From Bombardia bombarda (lineage: Eukaryota; Ascomycota; Sordariomycetes; Sordariales; Lasiosphaeriaceae): a DNA stretch of 64,000 bases. Location of the stretch: positions 186,001 through 250,000 of the forward strand of contig JAULSR010000004.1 in NCBI GenBank assembly GCA_030512295.1. Reading direction: 5' to 3'. This document shows, piece by piece, positions 10,121 to 20,360 of this stretch. The notes under the pieces are model-generated. The model was given only the letters and a program-made list of their open reading frames with translations, had not been told where the DNA came from and did not search any database. The position numbers were made by a program, and so were the translations under genes. Each line of letters starts with the position of its first letter. The first letter of the stretch is position 1.

Positions 10121-11234
10121 TCAAAGCTTCGGCTTGCCACCACCGGCGCCGGCAGAACTGGCACCAGTCTGCTCAGAAGACGATGCGGGCAGCAGCATTA
10201 CCTCTTGGAATGGCAGGCCGAGAAATTTGTAGACAAAATGAAATCTAAGATGCATAAGCAGGTGTGTGTGTTGGTAAATGAGAAGGTGATCAAGTACATA
10301 CCTATCACTTCCAAAGAAGGGCTCAGCGACGCCCGCCTCGTTCGTCACCCACAGCCACGGGGCACCAAATGCTCCCCTTTCCAGCGCTTCCTGGGTCGTT
10401 GCCTTGAGAAGATCCTTGTACTCGGCCGAAGATGCGGCCTGCATGATGGTTTGCACTTCTTGGGCGGTGAAGAGGGGAGTACCTTTGGACGAGTTTCCGT
10501 CGAACCCAACGGAAACCTCGGAGAGAGCCTTGGCGACGTTCTCGGGACGTGACAGGTTTACGTTTGGCGGCGACCAAAAGGTGTACAAGAGGTGGTGTAG
10601 GGCCGTGTGGAAGGTTTGGGGTGGGAAGTTGCGCTTGATGTAGTGCAGCGCTCGGTTTGGCTTTGTTTTTTCATTCAGCAAACCTGGAAGAGAAGAGTGT
10701 GCACATGTCACATCAGGTCACATCAGGTCACTCACCGTGGCGGTCATGGACACGGCCATTAGGTCGGCTGGGAATGAGAGGGCCAGGCCGGGGAAACGTG
10801 CGAGAGCTCTCTGGGCGTCATATTTGCCGTAATGTGCCTTGGCTGGAAGGGTCCATGGGGGTTTGTTTCCTGGGGGAGTTGTTAGAGGGTGATGTACATA
10901 AGCAATACTGATAGGTAGGAACAAGACTTACCCGAGCCCACGTTGATAGCTCCAAGGAGAACTGGGCGAAAGCTATCCAAGGCGGAAAGGGAATTTGATT
11001 AGTGGTTGCTTATGACATGGGCGGGCAATGCGATTTCAACCCACTCGACCTCTATGGCGTAGGATTTAAGCAGGTCCCGATTCTTGAGTAGGTCAAGAAA
11101 TGCCAGGTAGCTGTAGAAAGATACTGCATATACAGAGTGTCGGTGTCAGATTTCACAAAACGTGATCTAGATTCTTGAGTTGATGGTTATCATGGCTCAC
11201 CAATGTCCAGGTAGCAGTCAATTCGGCCACCCAT
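10121..11234 (-). CDS. Kappa-class glutathione S-transferase / DsbA-like 2-hydroxychromene-2-carboxylate isomerase family
   Basis: Six exons: 11201-11234, 11045-11123, 10932-10972, 10736-10869, then about 10302-10660 and 10121-10244 (256 residues). The start MGGRIDCYLDIVSFYSYLA is the classic kappa-GST N-terminus; the Ser in SFYSYL is the position that activates glutathione in this family. Later blocks are RPVLLGAINVGSG, NKPPWTLPAKA, RALHYIKRNFP and ALERGAFGAPWLWV, then EPFFGSDR. Intron 4 is ambiguous: donor GTGAGT (10735) needs acceptor AAAG (10661), whereas CCAG (10684) needs the weaker donor GTGACC (10731). The last intron (10245-10301) is 57 nt and open in frame. The C-terminus GGGKPKL resembles a variant PTS1, and mammalian GSTK1 is partly peroxisomal. 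The gene is transcribed divergently from an SKL-ending SDR. Confidence 0.82.
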
Positions 11235-11751
11235 GATTGTTGACGTTGGACGCTGCCGTAAGGAGAATAAACGATTTAGTGATCAATCAGACCGCCCTAG
11301 TTAAAACTAGACTATAGTCTGAGAACGAAGCCAAGGTGCAATAAACAAACAGAATTGCACAATGTGATAAAATCAGAAATACGGAGTTTACAGTACTGAA
11401 TCGAGATATGTAAGGTACCTGGGCATGACAATTGGACAATACGTGCCTCGGCTCCATTCATCTCCTCATCCCCGGTTGGACACAGTGCACCTCCAAAGCC
11501 CCCGGTTTATCGCGCCAAGGCGGCCCCGGTTTTGATCACTAATCGCGTTCTAGGCCGAACCACCAAGGTATCCATCAAGGTATCCATTCATCCCGCCGTG
11601 CAACCACATATCCGGGGTAAAATGGGGAACATTTACATGGCCTGGGTCGACTTATACGCAACTCTCCATGTTGCTTCATTCGGACAACTCGCAGTTTCTC
11701 AACAATTTTCTGTTTCCCACTCATTATCCATCATCTAGCTGTCTGGCAATA
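11235..11751. promoter_or_regulatory. Divergent promoter shared by kappa-GST and SDR genes
   Basis: A 517-bp bidirectional spacer between two genes whose products end in peroxisomal-type tripeptides. It contains one CCTCGG hexamer (11446-11451), the core recognised by FarA/FarB-type fatty-acid regulators. Shared regulation is inferred from geometry only. Confidence 0.4.
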
Positions 11752-12558
11752 ATGGCAACGACAGTCAAACAAAATAAAACAACCAACCAGGAGGTGGCCC
11801 TGGTTGTCGGCGCATCCAGGGGAATCGGCCGCCAGGTCGCCATCGATCTGGCCGCGCGTGGCTATGCCGGTAAGAGACATCCTACAGTCTTTGTCCTCAC
11901 TTATTACCAATGTGAATGAATCTGCTATATCTAGGAATTTAATCTAATTTTCACGACTTACCTACAGTCGCCGTATCCGCCAAAACATGGACCAAGGATA
12001 TCTCCAAGGTACATCCATTCCCCCCTGACCCCAACTCGCCAAACTCGACCATCACCACCGTCGAACGCGAGATCAGGGAAGCAGGCGGCGAAGCCACTGC
12101 CATACCAGTAGACACGAGCGATCCCGCGAGCGTGGAGCGGCTTGTAGCCCAGACTGTTCAAGTACGTTGCTTTCACATTTATGCCACCTCTTTATTCCAG
12201 GTACATCCCCCTCCCTTTCCCTACATAGACTAACACACCCATCCAACCCACCAGCGCTACGGCCGCCTCGACGTAGTAATCTACAACTCGGGCGCCATCT
12301 GGTGGGCCTCAGTCGCCGACACCCCCCTGAAGCGCTTCCAGCTGATGCAGCGCGTCAATGCCGAGGGCCTCTACGCCACCGTCCAGGCCGCGATCCCCCA
12401 TCTCAAGCGCAACAAGAAGCGCGGCGGCCGCATCATCGTCGTGAGCCCGCCCATCTACAGCCGCTTCTTCCGCGGAAAAACCGCATATGCCATGGGCAAG
12501 GTGGCCATGAGCGTGCTGACCAAGGGGCTGGCCATGGACTTTGAGCGCGACGGCGGCG

Positions 12559-12600
<42 letters not shown>

Positions 12601-12956
12601 TGGCCATCACCAGCATCTGGCCTGCCGTCGCCATCGAGTCCGCCGCCACCGACCAGTTCACCCGCAAGGACCCCTCCATGGCCAACGACCTGCGCAAGCC
12701 CACCATCTTTTCCGACGCCATCCTGGCCATGCTCGATGCGCCGGCGTCGGTGGTGAACGGCCAGCTTGAGCTGGACGAGGACTTTCTTAGGCGGGTGAAG
12801 GGCGTGACTGACTTTTCTAAGTACTCGGTCGTGCCGGGAACGTCGCCGCGGAGGATTATGCCTGCTGAGTTGCCTGACCTCACGGTCAAGGAGCAGGATG
12901 ATGAGGGGAGGAGACATAATAGCGCCGCGGATCGTAAGGAGAAATCGAAACTGTAA
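11752..12956 (+). CDS. Short-chain dehydrogenase/reductase, HSDL2-like, with PTS1 (SKL)
   Basis: Three exons, 11752-11869, 11968-12161 and 12255-12956, give 337 residues. Both introns are GT-AG (98 and 93 nt). The Rossmann nucleotide-binding motif is VVGASRGIGRQVA (about residues 20-32). YNSGA follows strand 4, and the catalytic Tyr-x-x-x-Lys is TAYAMGK (Tyr182, Lys186). The insert after VSAKTW, with the pattern of the remaining blocks including the SIWPAVAIES segment, fits the hydroxysteroid dehydrogenase-like 2 subgroup of SDRs. The extreme C-terminus EKSKL is a canonical PTS1, so the enzyme should be peroxisomal. Between DFERDGGD and MAITSIWP lies a run of 13 Asn encoded by (AAC)13, in a loop that should tolerate insertion. 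Substrate is unknown. Confidence 0.85.
12561..12599 (+). repeat. Coding (AAC)13 trinucleotide repeat
   Basis: Thirteen perfect AAC codons in exon 3 of the SDR gene encode Asn207-219. The purity of the codon run suggests recent slippage expansion and likely length polymorphism between strains. Confidence 0.95.
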
Positions 12957-13254
12957 TTTAGTGATTGGAAACAATGCGTAAATTTTGACAGGTTATGCGT
13001 GGGCTGGTGATGCTCGATACATGATGAGTTGAGAGGTAATATTTGCCCCCCTGTCTGTTTGTGTAAACAGCCCCTTGAGGTTGGGAGAAAAATATGAAGC
13101 TATCTATAAGTGGTGAATGACGAGAGAGACACAACCTAGCTATTCTGGTATAAACCTGCGCCGATAATATGTTGGTTCCTCAACCTGATTGTGCAATGAG
13201 ATGGATGGGCGTGAGTATTGGTTGTCTTGCTCTTCATAGCTATGCTTTAATTCG

Positions 13255-15295
13255 CTAAACAGAAGCGGCTCTCGCCCGTTTTGGCGGGCCTCCTCCTGAG
13301 GGTGCTGCCTTCCGTTTTCTGGTGACACTAGCTCTGTTCCAAGGCATGATCATCGAGTCTGCACAAACTGCGTGGTCGTTTTCCTTCCTTTTCTGGCCAT
13401 ACGTGTCGAGTCTTGTTGTGACTGTAATGGGAGTGGTCTCAGTTGACTCTTTAGTATTATCTTCATGGCCGGAGATCTTGGCGGTACCGCTGCTGGGATT
13501 CCCAAAATGCGGCGAGGTGATATAGTTTGCTGCCGCGGCCTCGGCCTGGTTTCTTCTGTGATCACCAGAATTTGGCAGCAAGTCTGTCAGGTTCTCGATG
13601 ATGGGCAACTTAATTCCCCGAGGCTTCCATGCAGCATTATCTCCAGACTTGGCACGTTGGAGTTCTTCCCGGTTTGTGCCAGACCTCTGAAGTCAGAAGT
13701 GCTCAGATGCCTGGGCAGCTGTTAATCTGTCCTCGCTATTGCACACCAGGCAGGCACGAATAAATAGCTTTCCGTTTTCTGAGATACGAGCCAATCGACT
13801 AACACGATCAAAGTTAGAATCGAGATATCTGTTGACCTTGTCTTGACTGTTGAGGTCCAGCCTCTCGGCTTCAGGAAGATCTTCTGCACCCATAAATAGC
13901 TGTAAGGTGAGTATTCCAATGGCCCATATATCAACAGAAAGGCCATGCCCTTGTGCAGGAGTAGATAATTCGCTGAGAGCTGTCAGCATCTTGGTATCAT
14001 GAAAGAGAGAGTAGGGGCTTACGGTGCTTGATACATCCTGGTTCCGACTTCTGACTTTCTTCTCCGACGGGTTGCGGGAGCAGAATCTCCAAAATCGGCA
14101 AGAGCAATCCTGCCAGTGGCCTTGGGTGATGTAGTACACAGAATATTCTCGAGTTTGATATCCCGGTGAGCAACGCCTCTGATATGAATGTACCAAACAG
14201 CACTGACAACCTGTCGAATTATCCACCAAACTTCAAACTCCTTCAAAACTTGATATCTAGAAAGGACTGAGAAGAGATCCCCACCAGCGGCAAGTTCTGT
14301 AACTATGTACCTGTGAACAAGTCAGGAGTTATATTCAGCGACGGCTATGACTCCCTAGATTACTTGCATGTTCTCTCTTGTTTGAAATGCGGCTTTGATC
14401 GAAAGGATGTTAGGCTTGATTGATCAGTCTCCATACCCTTATAATAATCTCCCGGATGAGTTCTTACATGGTCTAGCAAGCTCAGCAAGTGAGCTTCCCA
14501 GAGAATGGCATGGTGTGATCGAGCACGTCTGCTTATCAGGCTCTGTACCTTGCAGACAACCTGGTGCTGTGTTTTGGCATCCGTACCCAGGTATACGACA
14601 GCATGGGCACCATCGCCTATTGTGCGATCGGTGATGATGTATCTGTCTTTGAAGAGCTAGAGAGAGACTTTAGTTAGAGCAAGCATTCCCATGTAGTGAC
14701 TGATCATGATCACACCGAAGCTTCATGTCGCTGACGAGCACTGAGACTGAGTGACGGCTGCTGTTTGAAGGGCTGCTTGAATTGTAAGGTCAAATGCGGC
14801 CTCACGTTAATAACATCTCCATCTTGAAGTAAATGTGCTGACGATGGTTTTGGCTCCTTCCCTATGAGCTGGCCATTGACATAGGTGCCGTTGCAAGACT
14901 GCCTGTCCCGTACAAATACAAGAGGGCAGCGTCGTTCGTCTTCTTCTGCTGTGATAGAGTATATCTCCAACTGGCCTCTGGATACATTTGAGCTCGAGAA
15001 CGCAAGGTCGTTTCTCCCTGCGCTATCGCGTCCGATGTTGATAGTCGTGTTTGGCCAAACCGGGAGCCAGCCTAGAGGGGACAAAGTTAGAAGCTTGTTG
15101 AATCAGATAGGTAAACACCGAGAATGGCCTTCGCGGTGAAGATGAAGTGCTGAACGCCCGTGAATACATGGCGAGCTTATTTCGGACGGAACCCGAGGGT
15201 ACCTAGGTAGGGACAAGTTCATAATTATGTCTACCTGTGGTAGGTAGCTGGCTGCTGGTATCCTCAAATGTCGCTCGTGCCACGAATGAGAACAT
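13255..15295 (-). CDS. FHA-domain Ser/Thr protein kinase (Chk2/Cds1/Mek1-like) with an in-frame TGA after the kinase domain
   Basis: Exons 15235-15295, 14716-15071, 14468-14656, 14368-14414, 14023-14310 and 13693-13972 give 406 residues to a TGA at 13693-13695; the frame then stays open to 13255 (552 residues in total). The FHA domain (about 20-120) shows INIGRD, SRGQLEIY and NGTYVNG. The kinase domain shows IGDGAHAVVYLG, VVCKV, AHRDIKLENIL, ADFGDSAP and YQAPE, so the catalytic residues are present. This architecture belongs to checkpoint and meiotic kinases. The intron at 14311-14367 must be GC-AG (donor GCAAGT) to keep frame. The TGA falls where kinases normally have the Trp of H-x-W, and the following 145 codons end in a basic KRAR tail, so the stop looks like a G-to-A nonsense change or an error. 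Exon 1 is less certain than the rest. Confidence 0.72.
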
Positions 15296-15939
15296 AATGA
15301 AAGCAGAGATAGATATGTAAACTTCTGATATTGTATTGGGCTTGCTTATTAGGTCATGATAATAGTATGGGTGAATACTAGCCGGGAAGGTTGTACGCGA
15401 CATGCAAGTAACTGTGAGATCTGCTTGCTTCTAGATGAATATTATCTTTGGTGGAAGAAATGATGAAAGGAGTATAGGTACCTAATTTTACCTCATTGAT
15501 TACATAAATGGTAGAAATTGGCAGAGTCAAGCGCCCCATCTGAACCTTATTCGCATGATACAATTGAGGAAGGAGCTCCTCTTGCTTCTGTCTTCACTCC
15601 GGGCGTGGAGAGTTTGTGGCTTACCGTCAAGGTACTCAGGTACGTACTCAGGCACCCTCGAGCTAAAGCACAGACCAAGGGTAAAGCACAGTACGTACCT
15701 AGGTAGACAGTATTCGCACCAGCCAGCACATCACCTGATCTTTCCCCAGACCCCGCACGCTTGCTGCTCCCTGGATATCCCGAGCTAAATTAAAGCCCGT
15801 CCCCGCCCACCAAGCCGCCTTGTCCTCCTTTCCTTATTCAACCTAGCAAAACATCGTCATTGAATTGGAATCTGTACGAGACCACCCAAGCCCAATGTAG
15901 GATGCTGGCTGGCTAACCATCGTTGCAAAAGAATTCGAG
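15296..15939. other. Divergent spacer between FHA kinase and eL41
   Basis: Contains two ACCTAGGTA-type elements close by (one at about 15200 in the kinase first intron, one at 15695-15706) and, at about 15820-15840, a pyrimidine-rich stretch just before the eL41 gene. No coding signal is seen. Confidence 0.45.
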
Positions 15940-16084
15940 ATGAGAGCGAAGTGGAGAAAGAAGCGCGTTCGTCGCCTTAAGCGCAAGAGAAGAAAGATGA
16001 GAGGCAGAAAGTAGGTGTCACCTAACCCTTAGCTTAAACGGTTCCAACAAAAAGGCAAGTGACTGACTCGTCCACAGCAAGTAA
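15940..16084 (+). CDS. RPL41: 60S ribosomal protein eL41 (25 residues)
   Basis: A tiny two-exon gene: 15940-16010 and 16078-16084. Exon 1 encodes MRAKWRKKRVRRLKRKRRKM followed by RGR, nearly identical to the universal eL41 peptide. After splicing the 67-nt intron (donor GTAGGT, branch CTGAC, acceptor ACAG) the protein ends in Asn-Lys, giving exactly 25 residues, the family length. Without splicing the frame stops at TAG after 24 codons, so both length and ending support the intron. eL41 is a single arginine/lysine-rich helix at the subunit interface of the ribosome. The penultimate Asn, where Ser is usual, and the Gly in RGR are small deviations. Confidence 0.92.
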
Positions 16085-17053
16085 ACACTCCACTTCTGCT
16101 CGGTCGCTATCCCAGCCATCATGCTTTTAGCTGTTAGACCAGTCAAACGGGCCCAGGAAAGTCTTGTCTTCGCGCGTCAAACTCCGCTTCCCAAGCTACC
16201 GTGCCGTAGCGTGGAGCTTGTGAGCGTCGCAGTACCCGCTCACACCTTGTCGGGAACGGCAGGCCTGGGAGCCCTGCAGATAATGGCAATGGCATGCATG
16301 GTGTGGAACTCGCGGGCCGTGGTTCTGGTTGTTCGAGGCGATGGCCCAGTTCCTAGCCAACCTCTCAATTAACGATCGAGCAAGGACACACGGAGTATTT
16401 TCAGCTATTATATCAGGCATGCGGCTTTTTGGTTCGTTGCGATTTGGACACAGAAATTTAAGAAAGTTAATCCTCGGCACAGCTGGCTCGCATTCGCGTT
16501 CTCGTGCAGGCTTATCACCATCTATCTACCTTTGGCAAGTTTGGAAGATGCGCAGCGTATTGCTTTCATCAAGTGGTCTGGATCAATGGCGTAAATTTGG
16601 ACTTGTGGCTATTCGTACTTGCCGTCGCACTCCCAGTCCTACCGCGCTCTTAGCTCTGTTAGTAGTTGCAGCAGAGTCTAGGCTTTGTAGTGATTCTCAT
16701 GTACTGTACGGAATGCTCTGTCAGATGTATAACCCCCTACATATGATATATAAATGTTTAAGGTTTCTTTTTTCTGTACGAAGTATTGTCTTTCGGTTTA
16801 TATGTTCTTCTGGATTTGATGGTGATCATGAGTTGCATCTGCCAAGCTCGAGCCATGTGAAGCTAAAAGAGCTAGTAAATTACGGGCGAGCTCTAGGGCG
16901 GTGAGGCCAACGCAGCCCCCAGCTGGACCAAAGCGGCAGAAAAAAAAAGTTCTGGCGCGGGTCCACTATCTCTAATACTCTGCGACCGGTGTCTCGCTTC
17001 GCGGTGTATCGACAGTCAAGCATTGCGCCGTTGAATGCCTTTTGCAAATTACA
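16085..17053. other. Spacer between eL41 and RPA49
   Basis: Holds the eL41 3' UTR and the RPA49 promoter. A 191-codon plus-strand frame (16329-16904) has no ATG at its start, no domain and no family resemblance, so it is not called. A CCTCGG hexamer occurs at 16472-16477, showing that this motif also occurs as background. Confidence 0.5.
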
Positions 17054-18485
17054 ATGGCGAACTCACCAGATAACAAGAGGAAGCGCTCCAACGGGGCATC
17101 GTCCAAAAAGGTCGACTTCGAGAAGCCGCAGAAGGCGCAAAAAGGGCCCCGCCAGGTCCAGGTCACCTCGGTGGTGAAGCCGCAATTTGCACCCCCAGTA
17201 ATCGGTAAGATCACGCTCGATACCGCCTCCAAGATGCTTATCTCTGACTCTAAGGCTAGCCGTTATACCCGGCTTTGATCTGCCCAACTCAGCCCAGTTC
17301 AATACCTACACAAATAACGAAAAGCCGGCGCCGAAACGACGGAAGAATGACCCCCCTCCCTCCGCACCCGAGCTGCTCCTACATTCCACTTCGCACAGAT
17401 CACTAGACTACACAGCCCGGGAAGACCATGCCGTGGGCACGCAACAAATGCTCAAGCACTACATCGGAATCTTCGACCCGCGCTCTGGGGAGGTGCAGAT
17501 CGTCGAGGGCAGGAAGATGGTAGTCCGAGGTGTTGTGCGATCACAGGTGGCCTCGGATGATGCCATGGTCGACCGCACTGTCCGACAGGTAAGCCTGATG
17601 GATTATCTACTCTTGTTGAAAAGGTTTGTGCTGACTTTGGTTTAGAACATGAGGGATATGAAGAACGATCTTGGCGAAACATTCGGCACTAAGAAGGCGA
17701 AGAAAGCCATTAAATCCGTTACCGAGAACGCCATTACCGCAGCGAAGGGAGTTGACAAGCTAGGCAAGGGCGACCTTGCTCTCATGGATACCATCCAAGA
17801 CTCAGCCAAAGACATGGCCACGCGTGAGGAGCTACAGGCCGCTGTCGACTCGGCCCGACCAGTGCCAAGGTGCAATCCCGACGCGGACGAGATCCAGGAT
17901 GTCTACGTCCCGGCAGAAATCATCGGCACGGAGGTGCTCAATGCGATACCGGTAATGGACTGGCAGGAGATGACTCAGACATCGGAGCCGGTGCTTGTTC
18001 CTTCCCGCTATGTTGCAAATCGCGTCAATCGGGTGGCCGGCAACGAGGACGCTGTACAGAGGCTCAAGGTTCTACGCTACCTCTTGTGGGTGCTTATCTT
18101 CTGGGCTACAACAACGCAAGGAAAGCAACGTGGCACATTCTCTATTGGCAAGAGAGATAAGCTGAGAGAGGTCATGCACCCAGCACCTGAAGTGGTGATT
18201 GAGAACATCCGCCGCAAGTTTTCGGACAATGGTGTGATGCGCAAGACTGACGTTGACCTGTTGATGACGCATTGCTGCGCCTTCGCAAGCATCATCGACA
18301 ACTTTGAAGTCAACACATTTGACTTGAGAGAGGACCTCAAGTTGGAGCAGAAGCAACTCAACCAGTATTTCATGGAGATTGGAGCTCGCATCAAGCAGTC
18401 GAAGAGCGGCGACAAGGTCGAGCATTTCGCCAAGCTGACCTTGCCCCTGCAATTTCCCAAAATCCGACAGGCACGACGCACATAG
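17054..18485 (+). CDS. RPA49: DNA-directed RNA polymerase I subunit RPA49
   Basis: Three exons, 17054-17204, 17260-17588 and 17646-18485, give 439 residues, close to yeast Rpa49 (415). Introns of 55 and 57 nt are GT-AG. After a basic N-terminal stretch, the dimerisation module (with Rpa34) includes FDLPNSAQFNTY, LDYTAREDHA, LKHYIGIFDP and MVVRGVVRSQV. A Lys-rich linker (FGTKKAKKAIKS) leads to the tandem winged-helix domain, with the conserved VPAEIIGTEVLNAIPVMDWQ, RYLLWVLIFW and FSDNGVMRKTDVDLLMTHCC. Rpa49 supports initiation and elongation of rDNA transcription. RRP5 and eL41 in the same window also serve ribosome production, though this is not clustering in an operon sense. Confidence 0.93.
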
Positions 18486-20360
18486 TGCTGCCAAAAAACG
18501 TTGAGCTCTAGTTATAATTATCCAGATCCGGATGATGCTGCCATTCATGTACATACAAATTTATTGCAGGGTGCGGGTTTAGGTGCTGCTGGAGAAGAGC
18601 AAGTCTGGCGAGTCATGACGTGCCAAGCTGATGATGGCAGGAAACCAGGAGACGGCGGCAACACCCCGCCTTCGACAACCGTAGATACCTTAGATAGGTA
18701 CAAACACAACAAACAAGATAGTACAAACGCCAGCGGCCTGGTTTAACCTCCAGGCTTAGGCCCAGGCTCGAAACGTATTATGCAATGAAAACGCCGTAAA
18801 TGGCAGTCTTTTAAAGCAGTTCTTAGTGCGCCGAAATGGTGTAGTAAGTAGCAGATATCGGTGAGCTAGGTGACCAAGTGAAGAGCTGAAATATCAAGGT
18901 TCAAAGGAGGCAAGGCGGGGCCAGGCTGTTGACCCGTGGCCCCGTCTAAGGAAGATCCAAGGTGATAAGTACTGGTAGGCAGCTCGCCTACCTGGACAGC
19001 TGGACAGTTGGATAGCAGCCCCCCCTTCTCTCAACGGATACTAACACCCCGCCAAACCCCAGACAGTCGGTCAGTGGACTGTCTATCAAATTTGCACAGA
19101 CCCAAGCTGTCAAAAGTAAAACCCTCCTCTCGGGGATTGCTCGTAGGGCTGGGCCGAAGGCCGGTCTTACCGGGTCCTCCCCCTCCCCTTCTTCTTCCCC
19201 TTACCCCCTTCCCCTTGAGCCGCATCCCGTCAACGCCACGTGGGACTTCCCCACAGAAGGACAAGACCTCGCACCGCAACCAACAATATGACGACACTGT
19301 CTTCTTGCGACAAGCATTTCGAGATGTTCGCCGATTTGAACGCGTCTCGCACCGATTGACGGCAACATGTCATCACCACAGAACTCGCCCTCAAATGGAG
19401 AAATATGACCCGCAAAGGTGCCCTGCGATGGCGGCTATTGATCTCAGCATGATTCAGCCCTTATTTCCTACACTTTTGCTTCCTGGCGACAACAATGGTG
19501 GATTTTGTTGGTGAGGGACGCGTTGCGATGGCCAGGTGTCGATTGAGTGCGATTTTGGATGTGATCCCATCACAAAGGGGCTGGTGCTGGTGCCTGCGGA
19601 GCTCGGACCAGTTTTGGTGTTTCCCATGGGCCAACGGCAGGCGTTGATTGGCTGGGCCGCTAATCTTGGCACCAACCGGCCCGCGAAAGGAACGCGCGAC
19701 CTCGTTTTTCTGGTCACCCGCTGGTGCAGCTGAGAGCAACCTAGAAGGAAGCCTTTTGTCACAGCGTCACGGATTGTCTTTGCTACTCTGTTCGCCGCCC
19801 TATCGCGCCGACAATTGTCCTTCTCTCTTTCATTGCCCCAAACTATTGCCCCGTGTCATTTCGATATTTGCATCTACGGCATCAACACCCATTGCGCATC
19901 CATTCGCCAATCTACTCATCTCTTTGACCCATCGGATTTGTCTCGCAATCTACATCTCGCCTACCTTGCCTACCTACTCCTCACGCCTCACTACCTACTA
20001 ATCCGCCTACTGCCGTGCAGGTAGTTCGAGCCTTGTGTGTACGTTTCTTCCTCCCCCTTTTCCCACCGCCCACAACACACGCATCCTTTCGTCTGGCACT
20101 GTCGCTACATTCACCCGACGCAGGGCATTGTTGCCTATCGTATCCGCGTATCCGATGGCTTGCTAACACCTCTGTGTGCAGCTCAATAGCCTCATCCCTG
20201 ACGACCCGGCAACCGTTGTCGGATCTCACACGTACCGAACTGGTCTTTTCTGTCATCCATTATCTGTTATTGCAAGCGCCCTTGTCAACATCATCGCTCC
20301 CTCGGCCTATTGTTGTAGCTACCCATTGCCTCGGATATTGACCGTCACTCTTGTCTCACC
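18486..20360. other. Long spacer and presumptive 5' leader of YTA7
   Basis: About 1.9 kb without a recognisable gene. From about 19760 the plus strand becomes C/T-rich, as in fungal leaders. Short plus-strand frames here have no domains. A good leader-intron candidate is described separately at 20039-20181. Confidence 0.5.
20039..20181 (+). other. Candidate 5'-UTR intron of YTA7
   Basis: Donor GTACGT at 20039, a branch-like GCTAACA about 20 nt before the acceptor TGCAG ending at 20181, and a pyrimidine-rich interior give a well-formed 143-nt intron in the leader, about 180 bp before the start codon. RNA evidence would be required. Confidence 0.4.

Noticed and set aside
15072..15234. Alternative kinase start at an ATG near 15168 with a short intron
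   Set aside because: The only nearby donors (GTGTTT, GTTTAC) are weak and give the wrong phase, whereas the exon 15235-15295 has a phase-matched GTAGAC donor and reads as a plausible FHA lead-in strand.
16329..16904. 191-codon plus-strand open frame between eL41 and RPA49
   Set aside because: It begins with TTG rather than ATG, has no recognisable domain and overlaps the expected eL41 3' UTR and RPA49 promoter.
13255..18485. Secondary-metabolite or effector cluster around the kinase, RPA49 and nearby genes
   Set aside because: No polyketide synthase, NRPS, terpene cyclase, P450 or transporter genes occur anywhere in the window.
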